Positions 22,162 to 26,351 of a DNA stretch of 26,351 nucleotides are shown piece after piece. This DNA is from SZUA-217 sp964194555. GTDB lineage: Bacteria > Actinomycetota > Acidimicrobiia > Spongiisociales > ZC4RG35. Numbering within the stretch: the stretch's first letter is position 1; each line of letters opens with the position of its first letter. Location: positions 1 to 26,351 of the forward strand of contig CAXMMT010000096.1 of the NCBI GenBank assembly GCA_964194555.1. The letters run 5' to 3'. Below the pieces are notes generated by a model. The model had not been told where the DNA came from, ran no database searches, and saw only the letters and a list, made by a program, of their open reading frames with translations. A program made the translations under genes and the position numbers.

Positions 22162-22215
22162 ACAATAGCATCTAAACACAAAAAACACCATATAGTGCTG
22201 TATTTGGTGTTTTTT
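22162..22215 (-). promoter_or_regulatory. Promoter and palindromic operator of the HTH/DUF6036 pair
   Basis: AAAAAACACCA (22180-22190) and TGGTGTTTTTT (22205-22215) are perfect 11-bp inverted repeats 14 nt apart, just upstream of the minus-strand -10 box TATTGT (22167-22162). The stretch is far more AT-rich than its surroundings. On the plus strand the hairpin followed by T's could also act as a terminator. Confidence 0.6.
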
Positions 22216-22346
22216 GGGTTTGCTCAACAAAAACTCGGACTTCTGAGAGGAACGTCGAACTCAGCCGATGTCGTCAAACTGAGTCTGAATTCACGCATGA
22301 TGCCTGCCGGTCAGCGCGAGTTTGGGTTCGCCTGGAGATGGTCCGG

Positions 22347-22815
22347 TCAAGGAGATCGGACGGTCAATATCGCTGCCACATGCTCTTCGTCGGAAGAATC
22401 TCCACGAATGTCGGGCTCGCAACCCAACTCGTATCTGCCTTGGCTCAGAGTGAGGTACCCGGTGTTTCTCGCCATCGGCCGTACCAGGGTCGAAAGTTCG
22501 GTGCCGAAGTCGAAGGATGAGTCGTGGTATCCAGAGAAACGCCGGTACTCAGAGGTGAGGTTGACGAACTCGACGCGGATCGGTTGTGAGTGGATCGAAG
22601 TCATTCGACGACCCGCTGTAGCTGCAGGTTCACCATCCCAGGTCACGGTGACGGTCTCGCTCACTTCTATTCCGGGTAACGAATCCGTAGGCAAGCCCAG
22701 AGAGCGCCTCGTCCGGAAGTCGACCCTCGACCAGTTCACAAACGACCTCCGGATGCGGCAACTGCTCGGAGGGTTCCGTTGACCAGGCGAAATGGTGAGT
22801 TGCGCAGCGGGTAGC
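22347..22815 (-). pseudogene. Hypothetical protein gene, possibly frameshifted
   Basis: The main frame (22739-22347) reads like a beta-rich domain: EVSETVTVTWDGEPAATAG, IRVEFVNLTSEYRRFSG and TGYLTLSQGRYELGCEP, ending TVRSP. Its first ~25 codons look unnatural. The neighbouring minus-strand frame gives a more protein-like upstream part, LPHPEVVCELVEGRLPDEA, then LSGLAYGFVT, which runs into a stop soon after. A 1-nt shift near 22670-22690 would join the two. Neither piece has a convincing start or ribosome site. I do not recognise the family. It may be a decayed gene of the element, or the frame B ORF may simply be intact with a weak start. Confidence 0.35.
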
Positions 22816-22988
22816 TAATGATTCTGTCTCATCATTTCACAACGGGTAGTGGCTGTTTCTCGGTGATTCGCGTACTGAACGAGTACTCGAACGCGAGGTG
22901 GTTCATGTAAGGGAATCGAGGACCCGGATTAGGCCCGTGACAGCCATCCGTTGGAGGATCCGTTAGAGGAACAGCGAAGATTCTGCAT

Positions 22989-23447
22989 TCAATCACTGAC
23001 GCTCAGGACCATGGCAGCCCCAAACGCCTCCAGCGCAGCCGAACGGATTGCACTCCATTCCTCCGTTTCACGTCCCATTAGCACACGCTCGTTCTCGATT
23101 GCTCTGATTAGTCCCATGCCGCCGACTGCCAAGGCGAGATTGACATCACTCGACGACAACCCGATGGCCGCTCGTCGCAGCTTGATACCTGTGTGAAGGT
23201 CTCGGATCATTGCCTTGGCGCAATCCACAGCCAGACCCAGCTTCCACACTCCGAGAACGTGCGCGTGCTCAACGGGTTCAGCACCCCATTCCCCCACATA
23301 CTCATACTGCTGCGATATCTCACGCATGGCTGGAAACTCGGCGTCGGGCAGTGTGCTGGACTCCAGGTCGACCGACTCGATTAGGTCTCGTACGGCATCA
23401 CGAACGGTTGCAATGGCCTCGTAGAACGGGTCGCCGGTGGCGGTCAT
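22989..23447 (-). CDS. Hypothetical protein
   Basis: 152 residues, unrecognised. It is mostly helical, with FYEAIATVRDAVRDLIESVD at the N-terminus, a central GVWKLGLAVDCAKAMIRDLHTGIKLRRAAIGL and a C-terminal NLALAVGGMGLIRAIENERVL. There is no signal peptide or membrane helix. Third positions favour G/C as in real genes here, and no overlapping reading frame competes. It stands alone on the minus strand between the possible pseudogene and the gene-free stretch, and so probably belongs to the element's cargo. Tandem 12-bp near-repeats (ATCCGTTGGAGG, ATCCGTTAGAGG at 22946-22969) lie just after its stop. Confidence 0.55.
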   Translation of the reverse strand: MTATGDPFYEAIATVRDAVRDLIESVDLESSTLPDAEFPAMREISQQYEYVGEWGAEPVEHAHVLGVWKLGLAVDCAKAMIRDLHTGIKLRRAAIGLSSSDVNLALAVGGMGLIRAIENERVLMGRETEEWSAIRSAALEAFGAAMVLSVSD

Positions 23448-23662
23448 TCATTCATTAAGCCATGTCGGTGTGACCACCGCACTTATGGGCGGCTCAGACG
23501 GCCGAGGATGCCCCCAGGTCGCGCGGTTCGGACGGCATGGCCTACCAGTGAGCCGCATAGGCCACCGGCCCGCAGAGAGAGCCTCGTCTTGCGACCGCGT
23601 TTAGGGAGCTTCTGCAAGGTCGCGAAAAATATCTTAAGAAATTTTCGTAGGTGCCATCAGGC

Positions 23663-23768
23663 GAACTGGCAGGTACAGTCGGGTACAGTCGGTACAGTCG
23701 GATCGCACGGATCGCGTTCTATTTGGGGGCTGTATCGGAAACCGGACCCAAAATGTACCTGCCAGTTC
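23663..23768. repeat. 15-bp inverted repeat with three GGTACAGTC direct repeats
   Basis: GAACTGGCAGGTACA (23663-23677) and TGTACCTGCCAGTTC (23754-23768) are perfect inverted copies 76 nt apart. The left arm runs into GGTACAGTC at 23672, 23682 and 23691 (periods 10 and 9 nt, about one helix turn). A further GGTACA lies at about 23793. This spacing is what cooperative protein binding on one DNA face would use. Confidence 0.65.
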
Positions 23769-23849
23769 GGATCCTATTTCGGGCTCATTGGTGGTACATA
23801 GGATGCAAACAACACGGCTACAGCGGGTCTAGGTTGTTTCAGTAGTAAA

Positions 23850-23881
23850 GGCTGGTCCGGTGGTAATGCACCGGACCAGCC
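23850..23881. terminator. Perfect 13-bp hairpin before the small ORF/integrase operon
   Basis: GGCTGGTCCGGTG (23850-23862) pairs with CACCGGACCAGCC (23869-23881) around GTAATG. On the minus strand it is followed by TTTACTACTG, a weak terminator tail; on the plus strand by AAAGCC. It could stop antisense transcription or act as an attenuator or protein-binding site 36 nt before the small ORF. Confidence 0.5.
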
Positions 23882-23916
23882 AAAGCCGACACCTACGTCG
23901 AGGAGGTATCGACCCA

Positions 23917-24027
23917 ATGGAACACGTTACCCAACGGGACAACGTTCTTCTTTTCCCCGTCCAACCCCGCACCTGGGCAGCCAGAGCCGCCAGCCGACAT
24001 CTCATCCTGTCGAAGTTCAACCGATGA
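23917..24027 (+). CDS. 36-residue ORF translationally coupled to the integrase
   Basis: ATG 23917 is preceded by GAGGAGGT (23900-23907) with 9-nt spacing, one of the best ribosome sites in the window. The 36 codons give a basic peptide: MEHVTQRDNVLLFPVQP, RTWAARAASRHLI and LSKFNR, with no signal peptide or membrane helix. The TGA (24025-24027) overlaps the integrase ATG in ATGA, so ribosomes ending here can restart on the recombinase. It may be a small accessory protein, a directionality factor or simply a leader that sets integrase levels. No family is recognised. Confidence 0.6.
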   Translation: MEHVTQRDNVLLFPVQPRTWAARAASRHLILSKFNR

Positions 24028-25175
24028 GCGACCTGGCTCGAGTGTTCCCGTTCCCTGGTGTTGACACCGACCCTCCGGTGACGTTCGAGGAGTATCTGGC
24101 GTCGGCTGGTCTGGCTCCCGCGACCATCGTCAACTACTCGTATTTCGTGAGGCGGGCCCTTGAGGAGTGTGAGCAGATGGGAGTCGACTTACACACCGTC
24201 GATTCTGAAATGCTGCTGACGATGGCACACAGGGTGGCTGAGGTTGAAACGTCGCGTCGGAAGGCTCTGGGCGCGGCGTTGTCACACTGGTTCCGTTATG
24301 AGGAGGTTGATGACCCTCCTCATTGGGTGGAATGGAGTCCTACCAGCGTGAAGGTTGCCGGATCGTGGGAGCGGTCAGCCAACTACGAGGACTATCTGGT
24401 CTCGGTCGGACTGGCTCCGGGGACGATTCGTAACTACGCGTGGCATGTCAACCGTGCCGCTGAATTGTGCCAGGAGATGGGAGGCGACCTTTGCACTGCT
24501 TCACCGCAGATGCTGGTGACCGTCGCAGACGAAATAGGACCGTCTCATTCGATGCGAGCCCAACTGCGTTCAGGGTTGAAGTATTACTACCGCTGGCAGA
24601 ACCGCAACGACGCGCCGTTGAGCGCGGTGAGAGTCCCACCCCAACCGCAGTTGGTTTGTCAAGCCCTTGAGCCTGACGAGGCGAGAGCCCTGATCGAGAC
24701 GGCTCGAGGTTGGTGGCCGCAAGGCGCCGCTGTCCTTCTCGGCATGTACCTCGCGTCGCGTCGGGAGGAGATCGCTAAAGCCGAATGGTCCCGGTTTGAC
24801 GACAACATGGAGTGGTATCGGGTGACCGGGAAGCGGGATAAGACGGCGACGATCCCGGTGCATCCGGTGGTCGTCGAGGAGTTCGCCCCGCTGCGTACCA
24901 CCGGGTTTATCTTCCCTGGTCGTACCGGTGTCCGTGACCACGTTTCGCCGGCAACCGTGTGGAAATGGACCAAAGAAGTTGCGCGTGCAGCGGGTCTCGG
25001 CGATGTGAGAACTCACCAGTTGAGGCACACGTCGCTGACGACCGCCCTCGACAACACAGAAAACTTGCGGTCGGTCATGGAGTTTGCTCGGCATTCCAGG
25101 CCCCAAACCACCGCCGGCTACACGAGGACCACCAAAGAACAGTTATGGGCTGTGATGGAAGCCCTCGACTACTAG
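24024..25175 (+). CDS. Tyrosine recombinase/integrase with duplicated core-binding domain
   Basis: 383 residues. Two copies of an N-terminal SAM-like core-binding domain occur exactly 100 residues apart: FEEYLASAGLAPATIVNYSYF at 21 and YEDYLVSVGLAPGTIRNYAWH at 121, each followed by a similar helical segment and a final WFRYE/YYYRWQ part. The catalytic domain (about 211-375) has Arg246 (ASRREE), Lys273 (GKRDKT), His331 and Arg334 (HQLRH), His357 (ARHSRP) and the nucleophile Tyr366 (AGYTR). All catalytic residues are present, so it should be active in cutting and joining DNA. One core-binding domain is normal, so the copy is an addition. The start overlaps the 36-codon ORF in ATGA. It is the likely integrase of the tRNA-Val element. 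Confidence 0.93.
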   Translation: MSDLARVFPFPGVDTDPPVTFEEYLASAGLAPATIVNYSYFVRRALEECEQMGVDLHTVDSEMLLTMAHRVAEVETSRRKALGAALSHWFRYEEVDDPPHWVEWSPTSVKVAGSWERSANYEDYLVSVGLAPGTIRNYAWHVNRAAELCQEMGGDLCTASPQMLVTVADEIGPSHSMRAQLRSGLKYYYRWQNRNDAPLSAVRVPPQPQLVCQALEPDEARALIETARGWWPQGAAVLLGMYLASRREEIAKAEWSRFDDNMEWYRVTGKRDKTATIPVHPVVVEEFAPLRTTGFIFPGRTGVRDHVSPATVWKWTKEVARAAGLGDVRTHQLRHTSLTTALDNTENLRSVMEFARHSRPQTTAGYTRTTKEQLWAVMEALDY

Positions 25176-25189
25176 GAGAAGTGAACAAG

Positions 25190-25396
25190 ATGATCGACTA
25201 CGAACCACGACCCGAAGACATTCAACACGCCAAGACCTTCGGGGACTGGTGGGGTGAACTCGCCGGCGACCTAGCAACAGCCGCAGCGGACGAAGAGGAC
25301 CTGATTGTCCCTTGGAAGAGGGCAAAGCGATGGGCCCTCGAACTCACACGATCGGCACCGTTAGACCCTCAAGGACCGTATGAAGAAGCGCTCTAA
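25190..25396 (+). CDS. Small hypothetical protein downstream of the integrase
   Basis: 68 residues from ATG 25190, acidic at the start (IDYEPRPEDIQHAKTF), then GDWWGELAGDLATAAADEED, IVPWKRAKRWALEL and a short tail. Trp-rich helical protein, no membrane helix, unrecognised. AGGAG at 25174-25178 lies across the integrase stop, 11 nt before ATG 25190. GTG 25181 in the same frame is also possible but only 2 nt away from it. Transcribed with the integrase, 14 nt after its stop. It could be an element-borne accessory protein. Confidence 0.55.
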   Translation: MIDYEPRPEDIQHAKTFGDWWGELAGDLATAAADEEDLIVPWKRAKRWALELTRSAPLDPQGPYEEAL

Positions 25397-25592
25397 CGAA
25401 TCCAGGCGGCTGCCGCTCGAAGTTTCGGGGAAGCCACACTCGCGTACATGCTCCGAGAGGAAGACGTTGGAAGGCAGATGCGCGACGAAGGATGATTTCT
25501 GCTGTTTACCCAGCCTTCCACAATCGGACACGCAAGCCCATCCATGCTGATAGTGATACGTCACCAGCCGGCTATCCACGACCCGTATAGCA

Positions 25593-25618
25593 CCGCTCAT
25601 AATGCCGGTTATGGGCGG
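25593..25618 (-). terminator. Hairpin downstream of the partial membrane protein gene
   Basis: CCGCTCATAA (25593-25602) and TTATGGGCGG (25609-25618) pair with one G-T mismatch (G-U in RNA on one strand) around TGCCGG, 6 nt after the membrane protein stop. The remaining ~200 nt up to the small ORF stop show no gene. Confidence 0.4.
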
Positions 25619-25624
25619 CTGTCG

Positions 25625-26351
25625 TTAGAGGATGTGTGTGATCTCTGTTGTCAGATCGACCGCTCCGGCTATTGCGGTGAGGGCCACTGATGTGGTTCCG
25701 ATCTTGTTCAGGGTTTGTGATGGGGTGTCTGCACCTCGTAGGTGTTGAACCCACCAGACGATGGTCGAAAGTGATGTTGCTGTGAGGAATACACCTGTCC
25801 AGATCGGCGGCCTCGCACAGGAACAGAACTCTCGGGTGAACATGCTGGCGAACGTCGGGATTATGAGTGGTGCCGCCATTGCAATCATGAGCGAGTAGAC
25901 AACGATGCCGAAGGTTTGTGGTTGGTCGGGCATCTTGTTGTCGAGCAGTCCATCAACCCAGTACAACACGACACCAAACAAGAAGAGCAGGCCGACCAGC
26001 AGGACTAGGTCAAGTCTGGGGTCTTGAAGAATGAAGAAGTCCCTGTTGCCGGCATGGATGAGGAAGGACCCTCCAATGGCAACAGCCCCTAATCCGACTA
26101 GTGCAGCCTTTTTCGGTATCCACTCCCGAACCAACACCCAGACCACCCCAGCCAAAAGCCCGCTGAGGAGTCCTCCAAAAATGATTAGTCCAATGGTCCC
26201 TGCAACTGTGAATTCGCCAATCCGGTTGCCGGTCTCGGTTATCCGGCCTAAAGCTTCGGGATGAAGGAGCCGGGACACAAACATGACGAAACGCCCACCG
26301 ACACCTAAAACGAGAACGCCTGCAATCGCACCAGCAAGGCCGCCGAGAGCA
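25625..26351 (-). CDS. Multi-span membrane protein, unknown function (5' end outside window)
   Basis: The frame is open through the right edge, adding ALGGLAGAIAGVLVLGVGGRF before the in-frame ATG 26284. That adds a further Gly/Ala-rich helix continuous with the rest, so the gene is most likely cut by the window. About 241 residues are visible, with six or seven hydrophobic segments (for example GTIGLIIFGGLLSGLLAGVV, LVLLVGLLFLFGVVLYWV, GIVVYSLMIAMAAPLIIPTF). Soluble loops are short; one has two Cys (EFCSCARPP). I do not recognise a family with certainty. It is probably an integral inner-membrane protein of the element or the flanking chromosome. Confidence 0.7.
   Translation of the reverse strand, partial: ALGGLAGAIAGVLVLGVGGRFVMFVSRLLHPEALGRITETGNRIGEFTVAGTIGLIIFGGLLSGLLAGVVWVLVREWIPKKAALVGLGAVAIGGSFLIHAGNRDFFILQDPRLDLVLLVGLLFLFGVVLYWVDGLLDNKMPDQPQTFGIVVYSLMIAMAAPLIIPTFASMFTREFCSCARPPIWTGVFLTATSLSTIVWWVQHLRGADTPSQTLNKIGTTSVALTAIAGAVDLTTEITHIL

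Larger units (their letters stand above)
23448..23916. other. 469-nt gene-free stretch with repeats, next to the integrase
   Basis: I see no believable gene here. It holds an AT-rich patch (GCGAAAAATATCTTAAGAAA at about 23621-23640), three GGTACAGTC direct repeats, a 15-bp inverted repeat spanning 23663-23768 and a perfect 13-bp hairpin at 23850-23881. Being directly upstream of the recombinase operon, it may carry integrase arm sites, regulatory sites or an origin; none of these can be proven from sequence. Confidence 0.4.

Noticed and set aside
22012..22782. 256-residue plus-strand ORF across the HTH promoter region
   Set aside because: It runs across the palindromic promoter and opposite the HTH gene and the hypothetical gene, with a composition unlike real genes here and no ribosome site.
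23672..23699. CRISPR array
   Set aside because: The GGTACAGTC repeats are only 9 nt with no spacers of CRISPR length and no cas genes.

Overview
The window looks like a chromosomal segment of a high-GC actinobacterium, possibly Acidimicrobiia-like, although I cannot fix the lineage. The reasons are high GC with GC-rich third codon positions, an F420-dependent LLM-family oxidoreductase, a 13E12/DUF222-type HNH protein, a class A RNase P RNA, a Nif3 gene next to a coiled-coil/zinc-ribbon gene, and many starts that seem leaderless (a TANNNT -10 box only 6-10 nt before the start codon).

Left part (1-4591). The 3' end of an HNH endonuclease gene meets a membrane-anchored alpha/beta hydrolase of the PAF-acetylhydrolase type head-on. 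Upstream of the hydrolase on the minus strand are a DUF4440/SnoaL-like gene and a thioredoxin-fold lipoprotein. That lipoprotein gene is interrupted by one in-frame TGA exactly where the first Cys of the CxxC motif belongs. A perfect 6-bp hairpin with an AGUUG loop starts 11 nt after the TGA, so I read it as a selenocysteine (UxxC) thioredoxin-like selenoprotein. A divergent GGCT-fold protein, a strong bidirectional hairpin, an AqpZ-like aquaporin and a small membrane protein follow.

Middle part (4592-19518), housekeeping and metabolism. In order: rnpB with terminator; mannosylglycerate synthase (compatible solute); an SRAP/HMCES-type abasic-site protein; a DoxX-like membrane protein; an F420-dependent oxidoreductase; a minus-strand run of Nif3, zinc-ribbon protein, metal-dependent hydrolase-like membrane protein and lipoprotein; a divergent trans-3-hydroxy-L-proline dehydratase; PPK2; an SDR; a dienelactone-hydrolase-like protein; a sigma-70 factor with an unusual region 4.2; archease plus RtcB (RNA repair or tRNA splicing ligase); and a MalK/UgpC-type ABC ATPase.

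Right part (19519-26351), accessory. A ribbon-helix-helix regulator with TTAC half-sites in front of it and a MazF-type toxin/antitoxin pair with a perfect 16-bp palindrome over its promoter lie beside a 3' fragment of a tRNA-Val(UAC) gene. The fragment breaks inside the anticodon stem, as expected for the attachment site of an integrated element. Beyond it lie an HTH/DUF6036 nucleotidyltransferase pair with its own palindrome, a possibly broken gene, a hypothetical gene, and a 469-nt gene-free stretch with GGTACAGTC repeats and two inverted repeats. Then come a 36-codon ORF translationally coupled to a tyrosine recombinase with duplicated N-terminal core-binding domains, a small ORF, and a partial membrane protein that leaves the window. 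The orientation of the tRNA fragment suggests the element extends past the right edge.
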